A stretch of 64,000 bases of DNA from Intrasporangium_A sp039812505 (lineage in GTDB: Bacteria > Actinomycetota > Actinomycetes > Actinomycetales > Dermatophilaceae): assembly GCF_039812505.1 (NCBI RefSeq), contig NZ_JBDIAQ010000005.1, positions 1 through 64,000 of the forward strand, given 5' to 3'. Made by a program: the position numbers and the translations under genes. The notes beneath the pieces were generated by a model. The model saw only the letters and a program-made list of their open reading frames with translations, did no database searches and was not told the DNA's origin. Positions 45,983 to 53,966 of the stretch are shown one piece after another. Position 1 is the first letter of the stretch. Each line of letters starts with the position of its first letter.

Positions 45983-46168
45983 TCAGCCGAGCGGGCGAGC
46001 CAGGTCGACGAGAAGGACGGGGATGCCCGAGTCGACGGGGTAGCCGAGCCGACACCCGGCGCACCGCAGCTCGAGGCCGTCTGCGGCGGCGGCGTCGGTC
46101 AGCTCTCCCTTGCAGCGCGGGCACCGCAGGATCTCGCGTAGCCACGGCTCAATCGTGTGATCGCTCAC
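45983..46168 (-). CDS. Trm112-family zinc-binding protein
   Basis: This 61-residue zinc-ribbon protein has CPRCKGEL and CAGCRLGYP as metal ligands, with the Trm112-like ending YPVDSGIPVLLVDLARPLG. Family members activate partner methyltransferases or other enzymes in archaea and eukaryotes; the bacterial partner is unknown. I chose the GTG at 46168 because GGAGG lies eight bases upstream; an ATG two codons earlier leaves only two bases of spacing. It overlaps the manB 3' end by 20 bases and is cotranscribed with manB and the SIS gene. Confidence 0.8.
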   Translation of the reverse strand: MSDHTIEPWLREILRCPRCKGELTDAAAADGLELRCAGCRLGYPVDSGIPVLLVDLARPLG

Positions 46169-47609
46169 TCTCATGCCCTCCACGTGCTCCTGCGCGGACC
46201 AGCCCGAGGATCTCGTCCCGGACGTGCTCCATCGTCTCACGGTCGGCGGCCTCGACGTTGAGCCGCAGGAGCGGCTCGGTGTTGGAGGCCCGCACGTTGA
46301 ACCACCACATCGGGCCGCCCTGCCCCGGGCTGGTGACGGTCAGCCCGTCCAGCTCGTCGATGCCGGCCTGACGCACGCTCGCCCACGCCCGGAGCGTGTC
46401 GGCCACCGCGGCCGCGTCCTCGACCGTGCTGTTGATCTCGCCCGAGCTCGGGTAGCGTTCGTAACCTGCGACGAGGGCCGAGAGGGGGGCGTGCTGCCCA
46501 CCGAGCGCGGCCAGCACGTGCAGCGCCGCGAGCATGCCGGTGTCGGCGAACCAGAAGTCACGGAAGTAGTAGTGGGCCGAGTGCTCCCCGCCGAAGACGG
46601 CTCCGGTGCGGGCCATGTCGGCCTTGATGTAGGAGTGGCCGACCCGGGCCCGGACGGGTTGCGCGCCGTGCTCCCGGATGACCTCGGCGACCGCGCGGCT
46701 GCAGATGACGTTGTGCACGACCCGGATCTCGGTGTCGCCCGCTGCGCGGGCCCGTTCGATCTCGCGGGCGGCGACGAGGGCGGTGATCGCGCTGGCCGAG
46801 ACGGGCGTGCCGTCGGCGTCGACGACGAAGCACCGGTCGGCGTCCCCGTCGAAGGCCAGCCCGAGGTCGGCCCCATGATGGACGACCGCGGCCTGCAGGT
46901 CGACGATGTTGGCGGGGTCGAGCGGGTTGGCCTCGTGGTTGGGGAAGGTGCCGTCCAGCTCGAAGTAGAGCGGCACGACGGTGAGCGGCAGCTCGGGCAG
47001 CCCGGCCGCCGTGCCGAGCACGGCCGGGACGGTGTGGCCGCCCATCCCGTTGCCCGCGTCGACGACGACGGTGAGGGGCCGTATGCCGCTCAGGTCCACG
47101 AGCGAGCGCAGGAAGGCCGCGTAGTCGGCGAGCACCTCACGCGCCTCGACCGTGCCGCGGCCGCGCGTCGGGGCGAACAGCCCGGTCGGGCTGTCGAGCA
47201 GCCACTGGGCCAGGTCGCGCACCTCGGCCAGACCCGTCTCCTGGCCGATCGGGCGGGCGGCGGAGCGACAGAGCTTGATCCCGTTGTAGCGGGCCGGGTT
47301 GTGGCTCGCCGTGAACATCGCGCCGGGCCGGTCGAGCGCGCCGCTGGCGTAGTAGAGCTCGTCGGTCGACGTCAGCCCGAGCACCGCGACGTCGACCCCA
47401 CGGGAGGTGACGCCGTCGGCGAAGGCGGCCGACAGCTCGGGCGAGGAGGGCCGCATGTCGTGTCCGACGACGATCCCGGAATGGCCCTCGGGCAGCACGA
47501 CGACCTCGGCGAAGGCGGCCCCCACGGCCGTGGCGACCTGTGGCGAGAGCTGCTCCGGCACGAGCCCGCGGACGTCGTACGCCTTGACGAAGTCGGAGAG
47601 GGATGCCAC
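46149..47609 (-). CDS. manB: phosphomannomutase/phosphoglucomutase
   Basis: This 486-residue alpha-D-phosphohexomutase interconverts mannose-6-phosphate and mannose-1-phosphate, feeding GDP-mannose for mannolipids and glycans. The phosphoserine is in MFTASHNPARYNG (Ser102). Metal binding is DGDADRCF, the sugar loop is GGEHSAHYYFRDF and the phosphate loop is VRASNTEPLLRLNVE. All four domains are present. Codon 173 or so is an ATA Ile inside a GCGGCATAC element. The GTG at 47609 lies seven bases after TAGGGT and lacks a ribosome site, so it is probably leaderless. It heads a manB-Trm112-SIS operon. Confidence 0.94.
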   Translation of the reverse strand: MASLSDFVKAYDVRGLVPEQLSPQVATAVGAAFAEVVVLPEGHSGIVVGHDMRPSSPELSAAFADGVTSRGVDVAVLGLTSTDELYYASGALDRPGAMFTASHNPARYNGIKLCRSAARPIGQETGLAEVRDLAQWLLDSPTGLFAPTRGRGTVEAREVLADYAAFLRSLVDLSGIRPLTVVVDAGNGMGGHTVPAVLGTAAGLPELPLTVVPLYFELDGTFPNHEANPLDPANIVDLQAAVVHHGADLGLAFDGDADRCFVVDADGTPVSASAITALVAAREIERARAAGDTEIRVVHNVICSRAVAEVIREHGAQPVRARVGHSYIKADMARTGAVFGGEHSAHYYFRDFWFADTGMLAALHVLAALGGQHAPLSALVAGYERYPSSGEINSTVEDAAAVADTLRAWASVRQAGIDELDGLTVTSPGQGGPMWWFNVRASNTEPLLRLNVEAADRETMEHVRDEILGLVRAGARGGHESERSHD

Positions 47610-47616
47610 GGGGACG

Positions 47617-47622
47617 ACCCTA
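47617..47622 (-). promoter_or_regulatory. -10 box TAGGGT, leaderless start of manB
   Basis: TAGGGT ends seven bases before the manB GTG. Confidence 0.55.
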
Positions 47623-47626
47623 GTCG

Positions 47627-48037
47627 TCAGCCGTCGCGCAGAATCCGCAGGTGGCCACGACGCCCGGCCTGGGTGATCCCGGCCTCGGACTCCGCCCGCA
47701 GCTCCGCGGCGGCACTGCTCGAGCCGGTCGCGGTCCGGGCGCTCGGGGAAGGCTGACGCCCGCGCGGTCGACCGTCCTCGCGGACCGCCTCGGCGACGGC
47801 GAGCAGGTCGTCGCCGGCCGCCTCGGGCTCGGGGTAGTCACCCTCGAGCCGCACGACCTCCCACCCGCGTGGTGCGGTCATCCGCTCGGCGTGCTCGCGG
47901 CAGAGGTCGTAGGTGTGCGGCTCCGCGTAGGTGGCCAACGGGCCGAGCACCATGGCGCGGTCGGCGTAGACATAGGTGAGGGTGGCGACCGCCGTTCCGG
48001 TGCACGCCGTCTTCGAACAACCCCGTCGCAGCCCCAC
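47627..48037 (-). CDS. DUF3499 family protein (Rv3258c type)
   Basis: This 136-residue actinobacterial protein has the conserved DUF3499 core GCSKTACTGTAVATLTYVY, YAEPHTYDLCREHAERM and APRGWEVVRLEGDYPEPE. The Cys/His spacing (CxxxxC and CxxH) suggests a small metal site. The C-terminal third is low-complexity and probably disordered. Function is unknown. The GTG at 48037 is consistent with the family start and lies eight bases after TAGAGT. It is divergent from the metallopeptidase-fold gene, as in M. tuberculosis Rv3258c/Rv3259. Confidence 0.85.
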   Translation of the reverse strand: MGLRRGCSKTACTGTAVATLTYVYADRAMVLGPLATYAEPHTYDLCREHAERMTAPRGWEVVRLEGDYPEPEAAGDDLLAVAEAVREDGRPRGRQPSPSARTATGSSSAAAELRAESEAGITQAGRRGHLRILRDG

Positions 48038-48045
48038 GATCGCCC

Positions 48046-48051
48046 ACTCTA
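48046..48051 (-). promoter_or_regulatory. -10 box TAGAGT, near-leaderless start
   Basis: TAGAGT ends eight bases before the DUF3499 GTG. Confidence 0.45.
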
Positions 48052-48105
48052 GACCCGGCCCGGTGGCCCGGCGCGGCACCACGCCGAGTCCCGCCGGTGC
48101 TGATC

Positions 48106-48111
48106 TACAGT
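48106..48111 (+). promoter_or_regulatory. -10 box TACAGT, leaderless start
   Basis: TACAGT ends six bases before the GTG at 48118. Confidence 0.55.
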
Positions 48112-48117
48112 TCGAGT

Positions 48118-48552
48118 GTGAGCCCTTCCCCGCCGGAGACCTCCTGGGGCGTGCAGCGCCGGGACCGGCACGGCCGCGGCCCACGCGGCCCGCTGGCCTG
48201 GCCTCCGGTGCCGGCGATGCGCAGTAGGCGCGACGAGTTCGACGACTACGTCCTGGACGCGGCCGCCCGGCTCGAGTCGACGTGCGGGCGGGCATTTCCC
48301 GCAGTGGAGTTCGCCGTCGAGGACGTGCCGCGCAACCCGGCCCCGTGGGAGCACGCCGAGGTGCCGCTCGGACGGCTGTACCCGGCGGGCGCGGGCCGGC
48401 CCGCCCGGATCGTCGTCTACCGCCGGCCGGTCGAGACGCGGGCGTCCGGCGCCCGTGAGGTCGCCGCGCTGGTCGCCGACATCGTCACCGAACAGGTCGC
48501 CGGCCTGCTCGGTGTCCCACCGGAGGAGCTGGACCCCGGGTTCGGCGAGTGA
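48118..48552 (+). CDS. metallopeptidase-fold protein (Rv3259 type) without HExxH
   Basis: This 144-residue protein of the small metallopeptidase family (PF06262-like) is found in the whiB2-manB neighbourhood of Actinobacteria. The domain starts at RRDEFDDYVLDAAARL and ends EVAALVADIVTEQVAGLLG. In active family members this final helix carries a zinc motif HExxH; here the corresponding stretch reads TEQVA, so zinc binding and peptidase activity look lost. The first 38 residues are basic and Pro-rich. The GTG at 48118 lies six bases after TACAGT and is probably leaderless; a start near the RSRRDEF segment is an alternative. Role unknown. Confidence 0.7.
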   Translation: MSPSPPETSWGVQRRDRHGRGPRGPLAWPPVPAMRSRRDEFDDYVLDAAARLESTCGRAFPAVEFAVEDVPRNPAPWEHAEVPLGRLYPAGAGRPARIVVYRRPVETRASGAREVAALVADIVTEQVAGLLGVPPEELDPGFGE

Positions 48553-48622
48553 CGTCGGCGAGCCGGTCGGCTCCGTTCGAGCGCTCTTGCAAGCGCACTC
48601 CCGATCGAGACGGGCTGACCGG

Positions 48623-50089
48623 TCAGCTGCCGACCTGACGGACCGGGACGGTCACCGCGGTCAGCGGCGTGTCGGTGAGCGGCACGATCGACAGCACCGG
48701 CACCTTGTCCACCACGCCGGCGACGGACACCGCGGCGTGGAGCGGACCCGCGCTCGGCGCGACCCAGACCCCTTCGGCGCGGCCGAGGTCGACCGTGACG
48801 ACCTTGTCGGCTGGGACGTCGACCCGACGGGTCTGCGAGTCGGGGCCGCTCGTGGTCACCGTGACGACGGAACGGGCCCGGCCCGCCGCGAGCAGCAACC
48901 GTGCCGTGGCGCCCGGCACGACGGCACCGGGCAGGGCCAGGCCCGCCAGGCGCTGCACGGCCGGCGTGGCCGGGACCCAGCCGAAGTCGCCCATCCGGTC
49001 GGTGCCGGTCGCCACCCGGCGCTCGACCCACGCAGCGGCGACGACCGGCTGGTCGGCGACGACGTGGACCCCGACGGCGCCGTCGGGCACGTCCAGCGGT
49101 ACGTCCAGGGTGGCGCCGGCCGGAACGCGCAGGGCCCGCAGCCCGTCGGGCTGGACCGGCCCGGCCCGGGTGAGGACACGCAGCTGGACCACCGCCTCCT
49201 GCCCGCTCGGGTTGCCGATGCGCAGGCTCGCCGCGCCGGCCTTGTCGATACCGGCCACGACGAGGTCGCGCCCGGGTGGGGCGACCGCGACGGCATCGTC
49301 GATGCCTCGGGCGGTGGCGCCGTCGATCCAGGCGTCACTGAGCACCCCGGACACCTCTCCCCCGGTGGCGACCACGTGCACGACGGGGCCGGACACCCCG
49401 GGTGCCAGGGTGTCGAGCGAGAGCACCGAGCGGGAGCGGGGTGGGATCGTGCGGTCGTGCCCGGTGCCCGCGATCGTGCCGTCGGCCCCGAGCACCGTGA
49501 ACGCGACCATGACCGTGTTGGCCCCCGGGTTGGTGAGCACCAGACGCTCGGTGCGCGACGGGCCGGACCCGCCGCCCACCAGCCACAGGTCGGCGGCCGG
49601 TGGGGAACACGGGCTCATCGCGAGACCGCGGTCGTCGTCGCCCCGGCGCAGCCACGTCTGGACCCCGACCACGCCCGGGGCGAGGGCTCCGGTGGCCCGG
49701 ACGACGGCTCCCTGCGCCCGGGAGACGGTCACCTGCACGGGTCGGGCCCGCTGGGCGACCGTGGCGCCCGTTGTCGCCTCGAGCGGTCCGACGCGCACCG
49801 CACCGCGGCCCGCGCCGACCACCCCGGACACCACGGCTTGCGGCGCCGCCAGCGCCGTCACCCGGGTCCGGGCCGGCACGTCGCGCAGCCCGTCGACGCC
49901 GATCCGCTCGGGGCCGGGACAGACCAGGGTCGCATCGGTGACGGCCGCGGCGGAGACCGCCGGCAGACCCGCGCCGGTGCCGGTGCGGGCGAGCTCCAGG
50001 GAGCCGGTCGTCGTCGTGGCGATGCCCACCATGGCGCCGGCACACGCGACGACGACCGTCACCCGCAGGATGCCGCCGGCCGGAGTCAT
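48623..50089 (-). CDS. DUF5719 family secreted/anchored protein
   Basis: This 488-residue protein has one N-terminal hydrophobic segment (LRVTVVVACAGAMVGIATTT), probably an uncleaved anchor or signal. A long beta-rich extracytoplasmic region follows (LWLVGGGSGPSRTERLVLTNPG; VVHVVATGGEVSGVLSDAWI) with repeated immunoglobulin-like strands. It is assigned to DUF5719 from its constant pairing with a large glycosyltransferase upstream of manB/DUF3499 in Actinobacteria. Its start overlaps the glycosyltransferase stop (ATGA), so the two are made together and may act in one envelope-glycan pathway. No enzyme motif is visible. Confidence 0.75.
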   Translation of the reverse strand: MTPAGGILRVTVVVACAGAMVGIATTTTGSLELARTGTGAGLPAVSAAAVTDATLVCPGPERIGVDGLRDVPARTRVTALAAPQAVVSGVVGAGRGAVRVGPLEATTGATVAQRARPVQVTVSRAQGAVVRATGALAPGVVGVQTWLRRGDDDRGLAMSPCSPPAADLWLVGGGSGPSRTERLVLTNPGANTVMVAFTVLGADGTIAGTGHDRTIPPRSRSVLSLDTLAPGVSGPVVHVVATGGEVSGVLSDAWIDGATARGIDDAVAVAPPGRDLVVAGIDKAGAASLRIGNPSGQEAVVQLRVLTRAGPVQPDGLRALRVPAGATLDVPLDVPDGAVGVHVVADQPVVAAAWVERRVATGTDRMGDFGWVPATPAVQRLAGLALPGAVVPGATARLLLAAGRARSVVTVTTSGPDSQTRRVDVPADKVVTVDLGRAEGVWVAPSAGPLHAAVSVAGVVDKVPVLSIVPLTDTPLTAVTVPVRQVGS

Positions 50090-53000
50090 GCGCGCCTCCT
50101 CGACCGGCGGTTGCCGAGCGGCAGCGCCATGAAGCACACGAACCCGAGCAGGACCGCCTGGGCGAGCGTCCACCACGGATGCGCGGTGGCGAGGTCGATG
50201 ACCAGGTGCCCGCCCGAGGCCGGGACGAGGTAGGTCGGCTGCGCGGTACCCGGGACGGGTGCCAGCAGCGCGCCGTCCAGGGTCACCGAGACGTGGTCGG
50301 CCCACTCCGTGGGTTCCGCGACGACGACGCGCCGCCCCGCACCGGCCGCCGGGAGACGGTGGTCGACCGCGGCGTGCGGGCCGACCGTCGGGACCGCCGC
50401 AAGCAGCCGGCCCGTCCCGTCGACGAGGCGCACCCGCGAAGGGGCAGGCGCCGGCGTGGCCCCGGGTGCGGCCGGCAGGGCCTGCACCTTCCACAGCGTG
50501 GCGCCGTCGTCGCGACCGAGCCGGCTCAGCCCTTCGGTGGAGTCGAGGCGCCGGACCAGCTCGTCGTCACCGTCGGCCACGACCTGCACGAAGCCGACGG
50601 CCTGGTCGGCCAGCCCGTGCCAGGCGGCTGCGTCGCCCTGCTGCCCCCCGACGAGGGTCGCCACCGCGCCGACCAGGCCGGAGCTGTCGGGGCGCTCGCG
50701 GTCGAGGTCGCGCAGCAGGTCGCCCGGCTCGGTGCCGAACAGCTCGAAGTCGACGACGGTCGCGGAGGGCCGCAGCAGCAGCAGCCGGGTGGCAAGCGGG
50801 CCGGCCCCCTGCTCGACCGCGACCGCGGGCAGCGCGGCCTCTCGTGGTGTGAGGCGGTCGCCCACCCCCGTGACCGCCCAGTGCACGCCACCGGCCCCGA
50901 CCGGCACCAGGGCGAGGACCGCTGCGACCAGCGCGAGTCCGAGGGAGCGGCGCCGCCGGGGGCGCCGCAGGCCGGCGAGCACGACCCGGCTGCCCGCGAG
51001 CAGGCCGACGAGCAGCCCGGCGAGCCAGAGCTGCAGCCCCACCCCCTCCCAGAGCCGGGCGGGCGCGGAGGTGCCCACGCCGGTGGCCGCGGTGCCCAGC
51101 ACGACACGGCCGCCGGCCAGGGCCGCGGCCAGACCGGCCAGACCGACGGCGATGCCGGCCCACAGACCCACGCGGGTCGACCTCGAGCGCGCGGGTGCGG
51201 CATACCCCATGGCCCCGAGTGCGACCAGGGGTGCCGACAGCCAGAGCCACGCCCCGAGGTGGGCACCGGGCTGGGCGAGGACCAGGCCCACGACAGGGCC
51301 CGGGGGGCCGGTGTCGAGCAGCCCCGGACCGGACAGCAGCAGGCGCCAGTCGGCGACGAACCGGAGCAGGGACGGGCCCAGCAGCGCCGCCGGGACGACG
51401 AGGAGCACGAACCCCCGGAGGCGACGCTGCCCGGGCCCGAACACCACCATGAGCAGCGCGGCCACGACGGACGCGACCAGCAGCGGTGGTGCGAACGCGC
51501 CGACGACGGCGGTCGCGAGCGCCGTGGCGAAGGTCGCGGTGTAGGTGCCGTCGCGGCGGCCGGCGAGGGCGAACCCCGCGAGGACGAACGGCAGCAGGAC
51601 GTGCACGACGACGGCGCTCAGCCGACCCTGGGAGACGGCCACGGTGACCACGGCACCAAGGCCCCAGGCGGCCGCCACGACCGCCCGGGCGACGCGGGAC
51701 GAGGAGACGACCCGCCCGGCGAGGTAGGCCGACCAGGTCGCCAGGACGGGTCCGAGGAACAGCAGCCAGGCGATCGTGACCGCCGCCGGCGACCGGCCCG
51801 CATCGACCCCCGGGACGTGCTCGAGCAGCCAGGTCAGCGCGGCCAGCACCGCGAGGGCCGGAGCCGACGCCCCGCCGCTGCCGAGCCCGGACCCGTGCCA
51901 GGCGTCCCGGAACGCGTGCCAGAGGCCCGACGAGCCGGTGTTGACGGGGAACAGCTCGCCGCCGGCCACTCCGGCTCCGGTCGAGGACAGCGCACCGGCC
52001 GGGACGAGGCCGCGCCACGCGAGGGTCGTCGCGACCAGGACGGCGACGACGGCCAGGAAGCCGGGATGGGTCACGATCCGGCGGGGCAGCGCCGCCGGCA
52101 GCACGTCGAGCGACTCCGACTCCTCACCGACCGGACCGGTCTCGAGGTTGGGGAGGGACTCGTCGCGCCGTCGGGTCTCCGGGGTGATCGCCTCGTGGAT
52201 GTGGTCGAGCGTCGTGCGGGCCGCCTCGAGCGGTGACACGAACAGGGTGGCGAGGTCGCCGCGGCGCAGTCGCCTGGTCGACCGCCCGCGCCACCGCGCC
52301 GCCAGGACCGCCACCGGGTGGGCGAGCGCCCCGATGTCGGACAGCTCGCGCCACGCCTGTCGGGGTCGCTTCGCGACGAGCAGGGTCGCTGCGGCGACGA
52401 GGCTGGACAGGGCGATCCAGAGCGCGAGGAAGGGGGAGGTGAGCGGTGCCGACCTGGCGAGCGCCACCTGGCGGGTGGCCCGACGGCTCCGGCGCAGCAC
52501 CTCGGCTGCGGAGGGCGATCCTGGTGGCCGTCCGTCGGCCGCCGCCGACGCGTCGCGCACGACGGCGCTCGGCACGACGACGACCCGGTGGCCGGCGAGC
52601 TGGGCACGCCAGCCGAAGTCCAGCGCCGCGCCGTACCCCTCGAAGCTCTCGTCGAATCCCCCGAGGTCGCTGTGGACGGCCCGGTCGACCAGCATGCCGC
52701 CAAGGCCGACGGCCAGCACGTCGGTGCGGCCGTCGTGCTGGCCCTGGTCGACCTCGCCGCGCGCCGGCGTGTCGACGCGCCGACCGCTGCGGGTCACCTG
52801 CAGGCCGAGCTCCACGAGCCGCCGTGGGTCGTCCCACTCCACCAGCTTCGGACCGGCCACGCCGACGGACGACGAGCGCAGCAACGCCTCGACGAGCCGG
52901 GCGAGGGCCTCGGGCCGGGGCGCGGCGGCGTCGCGCAGCACCCAGACGAGCTGACGGGCACCCGTCGCGGCGGGCAGGCTCGCGACCGCTCGGTCGACGG

Positions 53001-53328
53001 CCCGCCCGGCCGGGGTCCGAGCGGGCAGCTGGAGGATGTCGACGTCGCGGACCGCGTGGCGAAGGGGCTGGTGGGCCCGCAGGATCGCGACCGAGGTGTC
53101 GCCGCTGCCGAGGTCGACGGCGAGGACGCGCCGCGGCGGGAAGGTCTGTCGGGCGAGCGCGTCGAGGCACTCGGCGAGCCACCTCGTCCCGTCGCGCACG
53201 AGCAGGACGACGGAGACCTCGGCCAGGGGTGCGGCCGGCAGCCGCGGCGTCGCGGGGAGCCGGGTCGCGGCAGCGGCTCCCGCCCCGGCGGGAGTGATCA
53301 GGGAAGCGGTGCTGAGCGCGTCGGGCAC
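50086..53328 (-). CDS. large membrane glycosyltransferase, family 2
   Basis: This 1080-residue protein has an N-terminal GT-A domain (about 35-310): VSVVLLVRDGTRWLAECLDAL, AVDLGSGDTSVAIL, and the acceptor-side block GGFDESFEGYGAALDFGWRA. A multi-spanning membrane region of a dozen or so helices (about 330-830) follows. An extracytoplasmic C-terminal part ends in a helix (WTLAQAVLLGFVCFMALPLG) and a basic tail. It probably assembles or exports an envelope polysaccharide or glycolipid using a sugar nucleotide, perhaps GDP-mannose given manB nearby; donor and acceptor are inference. The start is a GTG without a clear ribosome site, and the true start may be a few codons further in. Confidence 0.85.
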   Translation of the reverse strand: MPDALSTASLITPAGAGAAAATRLPATPRLPAAPLAEVSVVLLVRDGTRWLAECLDALARQTFPPRRVLAVDLGSGDTSVAILRAHQPLRHAVRDVDILQLPARTPAGRAVDRAVASLPAATGARQLVWVLRDAAAPRPEALARLVEALLRSSSVGVAGPKLVEWDDPRRLVELGLQVTRSGRRVDTPARGEVDQGQHDGRTDVLAVGLGGMLVDRAVHSDLGGFDESFEGYGAALDFGWRAQLAGHRVVVVPSAVVRDASAAADGRPPGSPSAAEVLRRSRRATRQVALARSAPLTSPFLALWIALSSLVAAATLLVAKRPRQAWRELSDIGALAHPVAVLAARWRGRSTRRLRRGDLATLFVSPLEAARTTLDHIHEAITPETRRRDESLPNLETGPVGEESESLDVLPAALPRRIVTHPGFLAVVAVLVATTLAWRGLVPAGALSSTGAGVAGGELFPVNTGSSGLWHAFRDAWHGSGLGSGGASAPALAVLAALTWLLEHVPGVDAGRSPAAVTIAWLLFLGPVLATWSAYLAGRVVSSSRVARAVVAAAWGLGAVVTVAVSQGRLSAVVVHVLLPFVLAGFALAGRRDGTYTATFATALATAVVGAFAPPLLVASVVAALLMVVFGPGQRRLRGFVLLVVPAALLGPSLLRFVADWRLLLSGPGLLDTGPPGPVVGLVLAQPGAHLGAWLWLSAPLVALGAMGYAAPARSRSTRVGLWAGIAVGLAGLAAALAGGRVVLGTAATGVGTSAPARLWEGVGLQLWLAGLLVGLLAGSRVVLAGLRRPRRRRSLGLALVAAVLALVPVGAGGVHWAVTGVGDRLTPREAALPAVAVEQGAGPLATRLLLLRPSATVVDFELFGTEPGDLLRDLDRERPDSSGLVGAVATLVGGQQGDAAAWHGLADQAVGFVQVVADGDDELVRRLDSTEGLSRLGRDDGATLWKVQALPAAPGATPAPAPSRVRLVDGTGRLLAAVPTVGPHAAVDHRLPAAGAGRRVVVAEPTEWADHVSVTLDGALLAPVPGTAQPTYLVPASGGHLVIDLATAHPWWTLAQAVLLGFVCFMALPLGNRRSRRRA

Positions 53329-53373
53329 GATGGCATCCGTCGGCCGGGTCGGTGCCCGGTACCGGCGGTCCGG

Positions 53374-53637
53374 TCAGACGGCGCGCTTCTTGAGCTTGCG
53401 GCGCTCCCGCTCGGACAGCCCGCCCCAGATGCCGAAGCGCTCGTCGTGGGCGAGGGCGTACTCGAGGCACTCCTGGCGCACCGGGCAGTTGACGCACACC
53501 TTCTTGGCCTCGCGCGTCGACCCGCCCTTCTCCGGGAAGAAGGCCTCCGGGTCCGTCTGCGCGCACAGCCCCCGCTCCTGCCAGGCGAGCTCGCTCTCGT
53601 CGGTCTCACCGCTCAGCACCTGCAGTATCTCGTGCAT
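53374..53637 (-). CDS. whiB2: WhiB2/WhmD-type iron-sulfur regulator
   Basis: This 87-residue WhiB protein has four Cys ligands, in GLCAQTDPEAFFPEKGG, VCVNCPVRQEC and upstream context. It has the GIWGG turn and the basic SERERRKLKKRAV tail. FFPEKGGSTREAKKVC identifies the WhiB2/WhmD/WhiB group, which is needed for septation and sporulation. The ATG at 53637 has GAGGAGAGG just upstream; the frame is open a further 144 bases but that part is leader. The leader is unusual: a predicted promoter near 53876-53905 places seven 16-bp tandem repeats inside the transcript. It is divergent from cofD, as in M. tuberculosis whiB2/fbiA. Confidence 0.92.
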   Translation of the reverse strand: MHEILQVLSGETDESELAWQERGLCAQTDPEAFFPEKGGSTREAKKVCVNCPVRQECLEYALAHDERFGIWGGLSERERRKLKKRAV

Positions 53638-53749
53638 GACCTCTCCTCGACCCTGAATCCGTGTCTGCACTTTTCCGGCCTGCCGGTTCGGCATGCCCTG
53701 TTCCGGACTACTGTGTGCTGCCGTCTCCGCCGTGCCGGGACCGACCTCA

Positions 53750-53861
53750 GCCGGCCTACGACCAACCCGGCCTACGACCAACCCGGCCTACGACCAACCC
53801 GGCCTACGACCAACCCGGCCTTGGAACAACCCGGCCAACTCACAACCCGGCCTACGAACAG
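53750..53861. repeat. seven tandem copies of a 16-bp unit in the whiB2 leader
   Basis: The unit CCCGGCCTACGACCAA occurs four times almost exactly (53750-53813, only the first base of copy 1 differs). Three degenerate copies follow at 53814-53829, 53830-53845 and 53846-53861. On the whiB2 strand the unit reads TTGGTCGTAGGCCGGG. The period is not a multiple of three, so it is not a coding repeat. The array fills much of the 330-base whiB2-cofD gap. Confidence 0.9.
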
Positions 53862-53875
53862 AAGACAACAATGAA

Positions 53876-53905
53876 ATTACAAGCGTGTCATACCCCTCAA
53901 GTCAA
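53876..53905 (-). promoter_or_regulatory. predicted whiB2 promoter
   Basis: On the minus strand TTGACT (53905-53900), an 18-base spacer and TGTAAT (53881-53876) approach the sigma-70 consensus. The expected start near 53869 gives a leader of about 230 bases that contains the 16-bp repeat array. Confidence 0.55.
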
Positions 53906-53954
53906 GCCCACGTCTGATATTTGGGGCCGGCCGGGGCCCCTTGGGGCCGCCTGA

Positions 53955-53960
53955 GAGGAT
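53955..53960 (+). promoter_or_regulatory. candidate -10 box GAGGAT for cofD
   Basis: GAGGAT ends six bases before the cofD ATG. It could equally serve as a GAGGA ribosome site, so leaderless status is uncertain. Confidence 0.35.
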
Positions 53961-53966
53961 CGGGCC

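Noticed and set aside
53638..53781. N-terminal extension of WhiB2
   Set aside because: The frame is open for 48 more codons, but the GAGGAGAGG site and family length support the ATG at 53637, and the extension includes repeat DNA.
53750..53861. CRISPR-like array
   Set aside because: The 16-bp units are directly contiguous with no spacers, and no cas genes are present.
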